Below are positions 41,601 through 46,497 of a stretch of 64,000 nt of DNA, in pieces. The translations under genes and the position numbers were made by a program. Under the pieces are notes generated by a model. It was not told the DNA's origin, did not search any database, and was given only the letters and a program-made list of their open reading frames with translations. The stretch is from Pardosa pseudoannulata. Its lineage: Eukaryota; Arthropoda; Arachnida; Araneae; Lycosidae. Each line of letters opens with the position of its first letter. The stretch's first letter is position 1. Where the stretch lies: assembly GCA_032207245.1 (NCBI GenBank), contig CM063509.1:10943314-11007313 (forward strand), read 5' to 3'.

Positions 41601-44600
41601 AGACTAAACTTGTTATAAATTCTTGCAAAATGTGTACCAAACACTCTTTATATACCTTTATATAAATCTGTGTATTTGTTTTAAATTCGAAATTATTAAA
41701 GTTTTAAAACTAAATTTAAATTTAGAAAATTATCATTTTTTATGAAAATTCAACATACAAATTAAAAAATATTCACCTCAAATAAGCTATTCAGTTTATC
41801 AGTAAAATAATACCCCTAGAGTGTTCAAAAATATTTTTACGTATTAATGAAATAAATATAAAAGAAAAAATTAAAAATTAATATGCTTGGAACATTTTAA
41901 GAATTAACACAACAAAGGACCTAGTTACGGCCCTGCCTTCAACTTTAGCCTTCTTCTTGTTGTACAACAAAAGAATTACTTGGAGAATCAACATATAATT
42001 CTTACATAATTAGAAAGAGGATGGGGGTTGCCTATCAGAATGTTTTTGAGTTTAAACAAAAACATTTTGATATGCAACATTGTTCAAACACAATGTATTT
42101 TGAGTTTAATAAATTGTGCTTGTTTTAAATTTGTAGGGTAAGTATCTATTTTACTAGCCAATGTTTGATTGTCAGAAAAATACTCTCCTTTTCAATTAGC
42201 TCTAAATTAATTATAATACTAAAATAATTATAATAAAGGTGAATCAGGATTAGGTAAGGTAGACAATGGCCAATCAGGTAAGGCTATGCTTTCAGATTTT
42301 GATGTCTGTGGGCTAAATGCTATAAACAATAAGACCTGGTGTTACCAACTTTTTTTTTTTTTTAAATGATGATAATGTTATAAATTTGGGCTAGCCAAAC
42401 TGTGACCTGGTTATAAAATTTTGTAGTCTTTGACATCATATACAAAATTTATAATCTAAACAAATATTGCACTGGTTATAGTAAACAATATTTGTTTTAT
42501 TGATTATTATTGTTATAATTATTTATGTAGTTATGCTCAACTGTTCTATTATTTTTTTATAAACAAGGGCCAATTTAAATGAAAGGGGGCGTTGCACACA
42601 AAAGGAAATTGAGATTCCAGTTGGTCATATAACAGCAGTGGCATAATACTTTTAAAAATTAATATTAATTCATAACATTATGAAGTCTATTCTTATTTGT
42701 CCATACTTGAAATTATTGTATGGCAGGAATATTTCCAATAATCAATGTATCATATACAAAAAGTTTGAGAAAACTAACAAAAGATTTTTGCTTTAAAAAA
42801 GCATAAATTTCCATTGTAATAATATAGATGAAAAAACTCTACCCTCCTAACTAAAAAAGGAACTTAATCAGCGTTATATATTTATTATCAGCATATTAAT
42901 AAATTTTTAAAATAAAGTCTTTTAATAATTTTTATAACATCATTGAAAGATAATTTCTATGTTGCTTCAGATTCTAATACTAACAAAGCAATAATGATAA
43001 TTTCACATTATGATGCAGGGCAAGTATATCAATGCTCCTCCAAAGTAAGGGCCTGGCACATGTGCTAAATTTACCTCTGTAAATCAGGCTTTGTGCATGA
43101 ATTAAAGTAATAAAGCTATAATAATAGTGTATTGTTTTAAATTTAAGTTATATATACTGCAGCTTGCCCATTTATTGCAACTATAGCATAACTCAAAAAA
43201 TCATGATTTTTGAGTTAATACCAGAGACAATGATAATGAAGTGTATTCTTAACTAGTAGAGTGTAATTTCTGAGCTTTTAAAATAAATGGGTTGTTTTGT
43301 TATATTGTTATTATAAATTTAAAAAATTACAGCGATATTTAAATTATGAAAATGCATCACCTGATAAACCCTGATTTTTGAGTTATAGCATTATTCCTGA
43401 AAATTGGTAACATGCATTACTTTTGTGGCCTGCAAAATATTTTTGGTTGGTTAGGCATGCTCTAAATTAAATTATTCTAAACCACAATCAGAGTAGATTT
43501 ACTTTAAATGACAGAACCTGTCGATTTTTGAAAATATTCTTAACAATTAAAAAAAAAGTCTGAAATTTCTTTCTTTACCATAATCTAATTAGAAAAATAC
43601 TACAGTCTGTATCGGTTAAATGTTCAGCTCAGAGATCCGGAAAAATCAGACCCTATAAGCAGGGTGACCCTATATGTAGAACAATACAACCATATTAAAT
43701 TATGGCAGGATTATATTCACGTAATAAAAAAATAATTATACTTTTAAGAACATCTTAAAAATTAATTCCAGAAGCAAAAACTACCTTAAAAATACACAAT
43801 ATTTTTTTTGGGGGGGAAATCTATTAGCTTACCTTACTAATCAAAGTACAGTACACATACATACATACATTCATGTTCAATGTATTTAAAAATAATGCGG
43901 TATATAAGTTTGCTTCCTTTTGTTGGTTGTTAATACAACTTTTTCTAAGTCCCTAATAGCTTTTAAATGATCATCTGCTATTTCTGAATTAGTAAAATCA
44001 CACCTGAGGTCATGTATGAGAGACATAACTTTAACCAATAAACAGACAGATGTCCACTTGTTCTAGTTAGAACTGAGAGAGGTGGAAAACTCTGGCGATG
44101 AGTCTACACAAGCAAGAAAGGGGGAGAGAGAGGAAAATAAAGGCTTAAATTCAAGTCCTAGCACTGACTTTTTGTTGCTGTTGTTGTTGTTGTTGTTTTC
44201 CCTCTTAAAATTGAAAACATGAAACTGACCATATAACCGGTAACAAGAAAAAGAAAGTGACTGTATAAGTGGCGCGCTTTAACGCATGCTTCCTATTAAG
44301 TTAGATGGGACTTTAGAAAAGTGACCATATAGCGGGTACTGACTGTATAAAAATATAATGCAAAAATTCTTTAAAAATATTATAGTTTGTCTTTTTATTA
44401 TTTCTTATTGTGACTTCTGATAGGGCTATTTAATAGTCATTTTGATAATCAATTTGATAATTGCATTAATAGCATTTGATATACAAAATAGTTTTATTTT
44501 TTAAACAGGCTATGTAAAGAAAAACTTGTTTGATTTGTTGAACTTAAGTTCCTGTAATAGTGTTATCCCAAAGAAAATGGACCTAAGTAATTCGGATTGC

Positions 44601-44930
44601 TATAGCAATGGAAATTCTGCTGTTGCTTCTATCTGTGATAATTCTGACGATGAGCAGCTGTCACTTACCAAATTATTGCAAGATAACAGAGAACTTCGTT
44701 CCAAATTGAATTTAATGAAGAATTTAGAGCAAGAAAATCAGATATTGAGACAAGAACTTAGTTTGTTAAAAAATTCTGTGGATGATGATAAATTAAAACA
44801 GCTTCTTGAGTCTCGTAATGAAATTCAAAGACTTGAACATGAGAAAAACACTCTACAAGAGACATTACGGTTACTACAAAAAGAAGTGAATAGGTTAGAA
44901 ACTGAAAGACAGCACATAAATAAGTTCTAA
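2813..44930 (+). CDS. UHRF1BP1L: UHRF1BP1/UHRF1BP1L-like bridge-like lipid transfer protein (BLTP3/SHIP164 family), C-terminal ~1180 aa, 13 exons
   Basis: Spliced coding region of exons 2813-2979, 5040-5187, 8220-8315, 9500-9693, 13439-13793, 16521-16627, 16723-16794, 18388-18625, 21410-22626, 23681-23828, 35402-35667, 41071-41191 and 44509-44930. The sum is 3551 nt and the phase is continuous at all twelve junctions. Recognition rests on family-like blocks: [30 protein letters not shown] followed by HWLHYSE and WVQQLL, and a C-terminal coiled coil. Family knowledge: these are chorein/repeating-beta-groove proteins thought to move lipids in bulk between membranes, SHIP164 acting in endosome-Golgi traffic. 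The human paralogues are about 1440-1460 aa, so roughly 250-300 N-terminal residues, including the chorein motif, lie upstream. A long Ser/Asp/Glu-rich linker falls in the 1217-nt exon. Whether this is the 3A or 3B orthologue, or the single invertebrate ancestor, cannot be told. Confidence 0.87.
3262..4024 (+). pseudogene. Decayed Tc1-like (mariner superfamily) transposase relic with 3' TIR
   Basis: The + strand encodes, with frame breaks, a Tc1-type DDE core: [15 protein letters not shown] (first D), [29 protein letters not shown] (second D), an in-frame TGA at 3755-3757 and a further TAG where WPP is expected, then [12 protein letters not shown] (E of the triad) and [19 protein letters not shown]. 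The 3' end has GGTGGTCATAATGTTTTGG (from 3994), the reverse of a Tc1 TIR common in arthropods (CCAAAACATTATGACC), ending at TA 4024-4025. The N-terminal DNA-binding half and the 5' TIR are missing. Several stops make it dead. The longest frames are 3431-3757 and 3815-4048. Confidence 0.87.
4517..4862. repeat. Direct tandem duplication, ~207-bp period
   Basis: The segment around TTTCCAAATTATCTGAAATC then ACTTACTCTTTAACTCT occurs at about 4517-4655 and again at about 4725-4862 with scattered substitutions. A local duplication within the first intron. Confidence 0.8.
5040..5187 (+). CDS. UHRF1BP1L: BLTP3-like exon 2 of window
   Basis: Acceptor CACTGTAG, donor AAAAG|GTCTGG; enters in phase 0 and leaves in phase 1. 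It begins with a polar, probably flexible stretch ([14 protein letters not shown]) and then encodes [19 protein letters not shown], a beta-strand-like segment of the repeating-groove rod. The donor GTCTGG is weaker than its neighbours, but the phase matches the next exon. Confidence 0.86.
5326..6200 (+). mobile_element. Non-autonomous TTAA-flanked element, copy 1
   Basis: Terminal repeats GGTACCCATCTATGTT (left) and GGTATCCGTATATGTT (right, reverse complement) are flanked by TTAA at 5322-5325 and 6201-6204, the target site typical of piggyBac-like elements. There is no coding capacity. The interior carries a GC-richer block with ACTTCCGG and CGGAAGT-type repeats around 5998-6030. A second, inverted copy lies at about 28586-29467. 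The piggyBac assignment rests on TTAA only. Confidence 0.72.
6704..7312 (+). mobile_element. hAT-type transposon relic with transposase C-terminal remnant
   Basis: ACATGCCAAC near the left end is mirrored by GTTGGCATGT at the right, with imperfect 8-bp flanks GACAATGG/TACAGTGG. Around 6885-6950 the + strand reads [20 protein letters not shown] then NLSSNV and a stop, a recognisable hAT C-terminal dimerisation motif. Repeated GCTCCG words occur near the left end. It is decayed and non-functional. Confidence 0.65.
7313..8219. other. Intron remainder, nothing recognised
   Basis: AT-rich sequence between the hAT relic and exon 3. A short frame at 7455-7637 (-) has no recognisable product. Confidence 0.6.
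8220..8315 (+). CDS. UHRF1BP1L: BLTP3-like exon 3 of window
   Basis: Acceptor AATATTTAG, donor GCAT|GTGAGT; phase 1 in and phase 1 out. Encodes [20 protein letters not shown] then [11 protein letters not shown], which joins directly to the HW..YSE block of the next exon, as in the family. Confidence 0.87.
8316..9499. other. Intron 3-4
   Basis: Mostly AT-rich. A less AT-rich patch at about 9190-9410 (ACGTCACACACCACATTCCG, ACATGACCATTAAAACCGG) is probably an unrecognised repeat. A TA run sits at 9420-9437. Confidence 0.5.
9500..9693 (+). CDS. UHRF1BP1L: BLTP3-like exon 4 of window
   Basis: Acceptor ATATCTAG, donor AAT|GTAAGT (near consensus). Phase 1 in and phase 0 out. Encodes [31 protein letters not shown] and a low-complexity Ser/Lys/Asn tail ending SSPSSTEN. 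The HW..YSE....R..WVQ pattern is one of the clearest family signatures in the window. Confidence 0.88.
9694..11517. other. Intron 4-5, left part
   Basis: Simple repeats only: TA runs (9770-9783), TTTAG-rich low complexity (9815-9860), TA/TG/CA microsatellites (10270-10345) and a short direct repeat ATAAATGTAAACATTTAAAG (about 10700 and 10740). Nothing coding. Confidence 0.6.
11520..12919. mobile_element. TIR element with TA target site, pogo/Tigger-like relic
   Basis: Near-perfect TIRs share TTTTATGGACTATAAGACAC and are flanked by TA (11518-11519, 12920-12921). The interior is GC-richer than the intron and seems composite. A segment starting TGTAACGTATCCGGTCCC (11715) resembles an LTR start, and a region around 12500-12780 reads as decayed coding (frame 12506-12724 ends in an acidic NDGNEEDNN tail). 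No intact transposase remains. Confidence 0.65.
12118..12346. repeat. Internal duplicated block and hairpins inside the 11520-12919 element
   Basis: The segment containing AACTCTCTGATAGAGAGAC then GACCTCTGAGTTAGC occurs twice about 100 bp apart (about 12122 and 12222). Each has the small hairpin CTCTCT-GAT-AGAGAG. A further hairpin follows (GTGAGG-GG-CCTCT / AGAGG-GG-CCTCAC, about 12306-12334). Confidence 0.7.
13233..13374 (+). repeat. SINE family 1, 5'-truncated copy
   Basis: Shares TGCGGCATG...CATAGTCATTTAAAATC and AGTAGGTCTCAGTCTCATTA with the full copy at 19131-19308, and ends in the same CACTCCAAACCAAACC tail. Confidence 0.75.
13439..13793 (+). CDS. UHRF1BP1L: BLTP3-like exon 5 of window
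   Basis: Acceptor AATTTTAG, donor CCAG|GTTAGT; phase 0 in and phase 1 out. The first ~50 codons are Ser/Thr-rich ([23 protein letters not shown]) and look like a phosphorylatable disordered linker. The rest ([20 protein letters not shown] and LPGEIDFP) looks like folded beta structure of the rod. Confidence 0.87.
13794..16520. other. Intron 5-6
   Basis: AT-rich; no element boundaries seen. Short frames (14536-14787, 15095-15295) lack recognisable products. Confidence 0.55.
16521..16627 (+). CDS. UHRF1BP1L: BLTP3-like exon 6 of window
   Basis: Acceptor TTCTTTTCAG, donor TTG|GTAAGT; phase 1 in and phase 0 out. Encodes [20 protein letters not shown] and [16 protein letters not shown], alternating hydrophobic strands typical of the lipid-transfer groove. 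It is followed by an unusually short 95-bp intron. Confidence 0.87.
16723..16794 (+). CDS. UHRF1BP1L: BLTP3-like exon 7 of window (72 nt)
   Basis: Acceptor CAAATTTCAG, donor CAG|GTAATT; exactly 24 codons, phase 0 on both sides. It encodes [20 protein letters not shown] followed by LLPQ and continues in the next exon with VVIPTD, giving the motif [11 protein letters not shown]. Being a multiple of three, it could be skipped without a frameshift. Confidence 0.85.
16881..18045. mobile_element. hAT-like TIR element with CAGGGTT ends
   Basis: The left end CAGGGTTTTCACAGTCCTTA and right end reverse complement CAGGGTTCCCACTC match imperfectly. Both subterminal regions are filled with AGTCCTTAAAA repeats in inverted orientation. 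GATGG is repeated directly at both borders (16876-16880, 18046-18050), shorter than the usual hAT 8 bp. The interior has no transposase and contains the microsatellite at 17606-17688. Confidence 0.65.
17606..17688. repeat. Compound microsatellite (CA)n(TA)n
   Basis: A run of alternating CA followed by alternating TA. The 72-codon frame over it is an artefact of the repeat. Confidence 0.95.
18388..18625 (+). CDS. UHRF1BP1L: BLTP3-like exon 8 of window
   Basis: Acceptor TTCTTTTTAG, donor GCAG|GTAATT; phase 0 in and phase 1 out. Encodes [20 protein letters not shown], then [13 protein letters not shown] and [20 protein letters not shown]. The PDRPRTL and ATNCR segments are characteristic of the family. 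Confidence 0.87.
19131..19308 (+). repeat. SINE family 1, full-length tRNA-derived copy
   Basis: The head is tRNA-like: a box A-like TAGCCAAATGGTTAAGG (19139-19155) and box B GGATTCGAATCCC (19182-19193) ~25 bp apart. The body reads CATAGCCATTTAGAATCGGC, CAGTAGGTCCCAGTCTCATT and ends in CCAAAACCAACCAACC. At least six other copies lie in the window. The 3' half shows it is a retroposon, not a tRNA gene. Confidence 0.85.
19646..20425. mobile_element. TA-flanked MITE with CAGTGAAA ends (pogo/Tigger-like)
   Basis: Left end CAGTGAAACTGCATAAGAAG and right end reverse complement CAGTGAAAACTGCTTAAAAAG, flanked by TA (19644-19645, 20426-20427). AACTTCTTAA words recur near both ends. No coding capacity. 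A related, more decayed copy lies at about 1965-2717. Confidence 0.68.
20547..21362. mobile_element. TA-flanked MITE with CCCTAATTTTCG ends
   Basis: Left end CCCTAATTTTCGGCGTATAA and right end reverse complement CCCTAATTTTCGACATATAA, flanked by TA (20545-20546, 21363-21364). About 816 bp, no coding capacity. The left end runs into a perfect 22-bp palindrome (20560-20581: CGTATAATCTG and its complement). It ends 47 bp before exon 9. Confidence 0.72.
21410..22626 (+). CDS. UHRF1BP1L: BLTP3-like exon 9 of window (large exon with disordered linker)
   Basis: Acceptor GTTTTTTAG, donor GAAATG|GTTGGT; phase 1 in and phase 0 out; 405 full codons. The first part ([44 protein letters not shown]) is conserved rod. 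It is followed by [20 protein letters not shown] and then a long Ser/Asp-rich, low-complexity linker ([33 protein letters not shown]). The donor GTTGGT is weak and the reading frame runs on 19 codons into the intron before a stop. The exon end is set by phase agreement with the next exon and is the least certain boundary. Confidence 0.84.
22878..22900. repeat. TA microsatellite
   Basis: Alternating TA run in the intron after exon 9. Confidence 0.85.
23681..23828 (+). CDS. UHRF1BP1L: BLTP3-like exon 10 of window
   Basis: Acceptor TATAATCTAG, donor GCCA|GTAAGT; phase 0 in and phase 1 out. Encodes [20 protein letters not shown] and [20 protein letters not shown], alternating hydrophobic strands. 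It is followed by the longest intron (11.6 kb). Confidence 0.83.
24147..24981 (+). mobile_element. Tigger/pogo-type transposon relic
   Basis: The ends carry GTAGAACCTC (left CTGTAGAACCTC, right reverse complement TAGTAGAACCTCGG), the classic Tigger-like terminus, with TA on each side (24145-24146, 24982-24983). The interior + strand retains decayed coding with stops: [20 protein letters not shown] and a tail reading [11 protein letters not shown]. These resemble the acidic region and the terminal SIKDFF motif of Tigger/CENP-B-like transposases. The catalytic domain is missing. Confidence 0.75.
26605..26672 (+). repeat. SINE family 1, 3' fragment
   Basis: CCTACTGTAGCAAAACTGTA then AGTACTCCAAACCCATCC matches the 3' tail of the SINE at 19131-19308. 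Confidence 0.5.
27981..28151 (-). repeat. SINE family 1, full-length copy on - strand
   Basis: The - strand reads CCAAACGACGGCCGAATGG, then a box B-like GGTTTCGAATCCC and GAGACC-type body blocks, matching 19131-19308. It is nested in the 26883-30751 element and looks less decayed than most other copies. Confidence 0.82.
28586..29467 (-). mobile_element. Non-autonomous TTAA-flanked element, copy 2 (inverted relative to copy 1)
   Basis: The sequence matches copy 1 (5326-6200) over essentially its whole length in the opposite orientation, including the AACCGGAAGTTGTGAATTTA block and the TTATACACTGGACTAGT block. The right end reads GGATACC|TTAA (TTAA 29468-29471). The left end (CATCCGTCTTTAAAAACGTC) has lost its terminal bases. 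The copy is nested inside the larger TIR element 26883-30751. Confidence 0.72.
30763..31104 (+). repeat. SINE family 2, copy 1, with (CAA)n tail
   Basis: The tRNA-like head TGGTAGCTCAGTCGGTCAAA and box B-like GGCTCGGAACCC lead into a ~300-bp body ending GGCATAAGACAACAACAACAA. It is ~340 bp, aligns with 33590-33942, and overlaps two spurious 95-100-codon frames. Confidence 0.78.
31102..32046 (+). repeat. Long 3' flank shared with 33943-34454 (copy 1)
   Basis: From AAGTTAACACCTGTTTGG to CAGATTGTGAACTAA this matches 33943-34454 nearly base for base. The exceptions are the 432-bp hAT insertion (31394-31825) and small indels. Homology begins at the SINE head and not before it. Confidence 0.85.
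31394..31825 (-). mobile_element. Deleted hAT element with transposase C-terminal remnant, copy A
   Basis: Ends CAGGGATAAACAAACT and, reverse-complemented, CAGGGATGGGCAAACTACGG. The 8-bp flanks GCTTGTAG/GTTTGTAG differ by one base. The - strand encodes [19 protein letters not shown] then [20 protein letters not shown] and a stop, the C-terminal tail of a hAT transposase of the GTF2IRD2/ZBED-like group. A paralogous uninterrupted site exists at about 34232. Confidence 0.82.
32948..33130 (+). repeat. SINE family 1, diverged full-length copy
   Basis: GGCATGGATGTTTGTAGCGA, AGTAGGTCTCGGTCTCATTA and the CATCCAACCAACC tail match the family. Box B is decayed (GAGTATGAATCC). Confidence 0.78.
33590..33942 (+). 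repeat. SINE family 2, copy 2, with (CAA)n tail
   Basis: The head GAGCTCAGATGGCTTGATGG, box B-like GGTTCGGAACCC and a body with the same tail GTGGCATAAGACAACAACAA. Homology to copy 1 (30763-31104) continues for ~0.5 kb or more beyond the CAA tail. Confidence 0.78.
33943..34454 (+). repeat. Long 3' flank shared with 31102-32046 (copy 2, uninterrupted)
   Basis: This is the second copy of the flank and lacks the hAT insertion: CTCACTGTTTATAGTATGCA at about 34219-34238 is the empty site. A ~55-bp direct repeat (CATACATCAGGTCAAAGC...) stands at 33550 and again at 34455, bracketing the unit. Confidence 0.85.
34455..34720 (+). repeat. Repeat copy with a different tRNA-like head
   Basis: It starts with the same CATACATCAGG...CTCCTTCAGAGCTC block as 33550-33604, then diverges into TGGCATAATGGTCACTGTGC and a box B-like GATTCAAACCTCCC. 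Probably a third SINE family; there is no other copy here. Confidence 0.45.
35402..35667 (+). CDS. UHRF1BP1L: BLTP3-like exon 11 of window
   Basis: Acceptor GTACTTTTTAG, donor TTACAG|GTACTT; phase 1 in and phase 0 out. Encodes the C-terminal rod with [40 protein letters not shown] and LDNLQIQLQ. The phase matches exon 10 despite the repeat-filled intron between them, so no extra exon is required. Confidence 0.87.
35668..35963. other. Intron sequence before the Buster-type element
   Basis: Short AT-rich stretch between exon 11 and the transposon; nothing recognised. Confidence 0.6.
35972..38331 (-). mobile_element. Complete hAT/Buster-type DNA transposon, 2360 bp
   Basis: The ends are near-identical terminal inverted repeats starting CAGCGTTTCCCAACC (left) and CAGCGGTTCCCAACC (right, reverse complement). 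They are flanked by a perfect 8-bp target duplication CTTTAGAA at 35964-35971 and 38332-38339. The central TA of that duplication fits the Buster-type preference (nnnTAnnn). Near the right end a ~30-bp block containing GGGAGGAGTTATAGC occurs twice (about 38162-38193 and 38223-38254). The element lies antisense in the host intron, ~300 bp after exon 11, and is visibly GC-richer than its surroundings. Confidence 0.93.
36196..38070 (-). CDS. Intact hAT (Buster-type) transposase, 624 aa
   Basis: A single uninterrupted reading frame from ATG (38070) to the stop at 36196-36198. Residues 65-90 form a BED-type zinc finger (C65-x2-C68 ... H85-x4-H90). The RNase-H-like core shows D210 in LQLDEST, D276 in CTDGAAAM, a C304-x2-H307 motif and E363 with R365-W366 in TEVRWLS. 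The C-terminus (about 565-600, [17 protein letters not shown], then KYRERL) is the hAT dimerisation region. Relatives include vertebrate genes domesticated from Buster transposons (ZBED5, FAM200, SCAND3 type). Intact catalytic residues plus clean TIRs and target duplication argue for a recently mobile element rather than a domesticated gene. Function: it would bind the TIRs and cut and paste the element. Confidence 0.93.
   Translation of the reverse strand: MMDKFLKRKELDSEQNLEPDESPSMSGGQKKAKMVKFSGARQYSESYISVEFTFTGDEHKPTPLCVVCGEKLANSAMIPSKLKRHLQTKHPLLQNKNVDYFVRLRDNMEKQATFMRKTTKVNERALKASYQVAELIAKTKKSHTVAETLILPACKAIVEEMLGPEAAKEIAKVPLSNNTISRRINDMSADIESVVLEKICISEKFALQLDESTDISGHAQLLANVRFVDGDAIRENFFFCKVLPKKTTGEEIFRVTSEYLEQGGLKWENCTSVCTDGAAAMVGCTKGFVSRVKERNPDVIITHCFLHREALVAKTLPSALVHVLDDVVRMVNIVKSRPMKSRIFAALCEEMGAKHKTLLFHTEVRWLSLGKVLVRVYELREELKVFLTNEGSDYAKQLASDEWCARLAYLADIFHHLNELNTRMQGRNENLLTSTDKINGFRSKVQLWHQHVESGNLEMFTLTMQWQDVHTASLCEIIVKHLKTLEEKLSFYFSSVSTECLDWVRDPYSSASVVGKEMTLQEQEELIELKQNRNCKLRFADLLLDSFWLDTAKEFPLLANKAILTLLPFSTTYLCEISFSSMIDMKTKYRERLRTVDEELRVCLSSIPARISALCSAKQAQVSH
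38605..38715. repeat. Compound microsatellite (GT/CA/TA)
   Basis: Runs of TG, AC and TA plus GAGA. The antisense frame here is an artefact. Confidence 0.9.
38810..38876. mobile_element. Possible Tigger-type terminus fragment
   Basis: The reverse strand reads TACAATGATACCTCAAATTA then TGAG, like the terminal sequence of Tigger/Jerky-type elements. No partner end was found. Confidence 0.35.
39410..40620. repeat. Unclassified dispersed-repeat-like region beginning with a UUCG hairpin
   Basis: It starts ACTAGCTTTTTCGCACCCAG. The hairpin ACCCAG-C-C-TTCG-G-T-CTGGGT is at 39415-39434. The region ends near TTTTAATATATAAG (40607-40620). Similar start and end words occur in repeats of many animal genomes, but the class cannot be assigned. 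The 78-codon - strand frame at 40343-40579 is unrecognised. Confidence 0.4.
41071..41191 (+). CDS. UHRF1BP1L: BLTP3-like exon 12 of window
   Basis: Acceptor TTCTTTTGTAG, donor CATG|GTATGA; phase 0 in and phase 1 out. Encodes [20 protein letters not shown] then [20 protein letters not shown]. The family pattern (rod end, Ser/Pro linker, then coiled coil) fits. Confidence 0.84.
41377..41935. mobile_element. hAT-like MITE with CAGGGCYGTAACTAGG ends, copy 1
   Basis: Left CAGGGCTGTAACTAGGGC and right reverse complement CAGGGCCGTAACTAGG. Eight-base flanks CATTTGAC/CCTTCAAC are degenerate. It shares most of its interior with 61498-62933 (the ATGAGC.ATAGGGG.GCCGC block and the GTGTTTAAAAATTA block). 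Non-coding. Confidence 0.7.
41936..43182. other. Last intron, middle part
   Basis: AT-rich sequence between the CAGGGC MITE and the small inverted repeat. AATAAGACCTGGTGTTAC occurs at about 42327 and also at about 39256, a short shared word suggesting an old repeat. Confidence 0.45.
43183..43392. repeat. Small inverted-repeat element
   Basis: TATAGCATAACTCAAAAAATC (43183) is mirrored by TGATTTTTGAGTTATAGCA (about 43370). The left arm is itself followed by its own complement (ATGATTTTTGAGTTA, 43203), forming a near-perfect palindrome. Confidence 0.55.
43603..44345. mobile_element. TA-flanked MITE with CAGTC ends (pogo/Tigger-like)
   Basis: Left CAGTCTGTATCGGTTA and right reverse complement CAGTCAGTACCCGCTATATG, flanked by TA (43601-43602, 44346-44347). 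It contains a GTT trinucleotide run (about 44175-44196) and no intact frame. It sits in the last intron. Confidence 0.62.
44509..44930 (+). CDS. UHRF1BP1L: BLTP3-like terminal exon: acidic linker and C-terminal coiled coil
   Basis: Acceptor TTTTTAAACAG; phase 1 in, ending at TAA 44928-44930. About 140 codons. A short polar segment ([20 protein letters not shown]) is followed by ~90 residues with heptad spacing ([57 protein letters not shown]) ending in RQHINKF. A C-terminal coiled coil is typical of UHRF1BP1L/SHIP164 and is thought to mediate dimer/tetramer formation. No membrane segment is visible. Confidence 0.88.
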
Positions 44931-45090
44931 ATAAAATAACATAGATAACTTTCAACTATTTATTCATGTCAAACCTAAGTCATTGGTTCTTTCGTTGTGA
45001 CTTGTAGTCTTTCTTAGATCTATAAGATGTGTGTGATGGATCTTTGAGTAAATTCAAGTAACACTCTGTTATATATATTTTGATAGAATT

Positions 45091-45096
45091 AATAAA
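45091..45096 (+). promoter_or_regulatory. Candidate polyadenylation signal AATAAA of the BLTP3-like gene
   Basis: AATAAA lies ~160 nt after the stop, with a U-rich stretch shortly downstream. Another AATAAA overlaps the stop codon (44929-44934), and more lie further on in this AT-rich sequence. Choosing this one is a guess based on distance only. Confidence 0.4.
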
Positions 45097-46467
45097 ATTG
45101 CCTTTTTTAAAGTAATAATTACATCAGATACAAAGTGTATGTCTCCTGTAGACTTTGAAAATATGACATTTTTTACATTCCCTTTAACATTATTGTTAAA
45201 TTTTCCATTTATAAACATTATTTTAATGAGACTACACGATGATCTATTAATTTGGCAGTTTTATTCTTTCTTGAAAAGCTTCCATTTAGTTATCCGTTTA
45301 TGGTTGACTTTGTTATCAAGAGTTGCCAGATTTCACTCAGTAAACTACCAATTATTTCATCTAAAATGATAATTTAAAAGCTATTTAAAATTTCATGCCA
45401 TGGGATTACCAGTATCTTTATACCTTACAGTTGAATTAGTTAGAAATTTACTGCATTGTCATGTTTTGATAGTAGTTATAATGCTACTTGTGAGCAATCA
45501 TTGTTTTAGAAGAAAAAAAATAATATTTAGCTTTTTATTAAAATTTTTTTTATCTGTTATTCGCTTCGTTTATATAATTAAACAGCCATCTAAAAATTGT
45601 ATTTTGGCTGAATTTTAAAAATAAGTAATTTAAGTTTTGGATCATTGAGCTTATTTTTTTTATCAAAATAAAAATGTTTTATTTCAGTATATTTAATAAT
45701 AAGCATAAAATATTATAAAATTTAGTATTTTTGTTGTTTTAAAACTTTTAGTATAATATAATCATATTCTAAATTTTATAATGATTCTTTGAAAACAAAG
45801 ATTTGGCAACTCTTTATTTATTAAGCCTTTGTTATATTCGAAGCATAGTCAAACTAAAGATAGTGAAAGAAAAGGAATGCAATTTATTGATATGATGTTG
45901 TAAAAAAAAATAACTTATTAAATGTTCAAAAAATATATGGATTGTTATAGTATTATAAAATAAGTTTAATATTACATAATTTTTAACGATATCTTTTTAT
46001 TTCAGTCTTCTATTGTATTTCTTCCTTTAAATTGCAACTCGCAAGAATTTATTCAAGGATATAAACTTTTATTTTACAATTATAAATTTTATTTAAATTC
46101 ATCAAGATTTGAAACTTGCTTTAAATCCAGTTTGATATTTCTGTTTCTTCTAAAATATGTAAATAGCTTCTTTATTTGTCATTGTCTGTACTCTGTAATT
46201 GGGATAATTAAAAAGAATTATTTTAGCTGATATTTAGGGAAATTAGAACACTTCAGTGCACAAATTTAAGTTAGTCTGAAAGCTGTCAACATTTGTATTT
46301 TCTTAGGATTTAAAACTTTAGTTTTAGATATGCTTTTAGAGGCTATTGGTTTTCTGTAAGCCATTATTAAAGCCATTTTTTTTTTTTATAAAAAAGGCTT
46401 TAAGTTATCAAAACACTTATGACAAATTGTTTCATTAAGTTTATTAGTTCTATGCATCTTATGCTTT

Positions 46468-46497
46468 GCTTTTTTTTTTTTTTTTTTTTTTTTTTTT
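46468..46497. repeat. Long oligo-T tract
   Basis: About 27 consecutive T. Similar tracts on the same strand occur at 49206-49230 (followed by (GT)n to 49269), 49919-49948, 55178-55203, 56688-56711, 62869-62899 and 63698-63725. Confidence 0.9.

Noticed and set aside
45139..45618. Two hydrophobic 72-76-codon frames after the gene
   Set aside because: T-rich composition explains the Leu/Phe/Ile-rich translation; no motif, and likely 3' UTR or flank.
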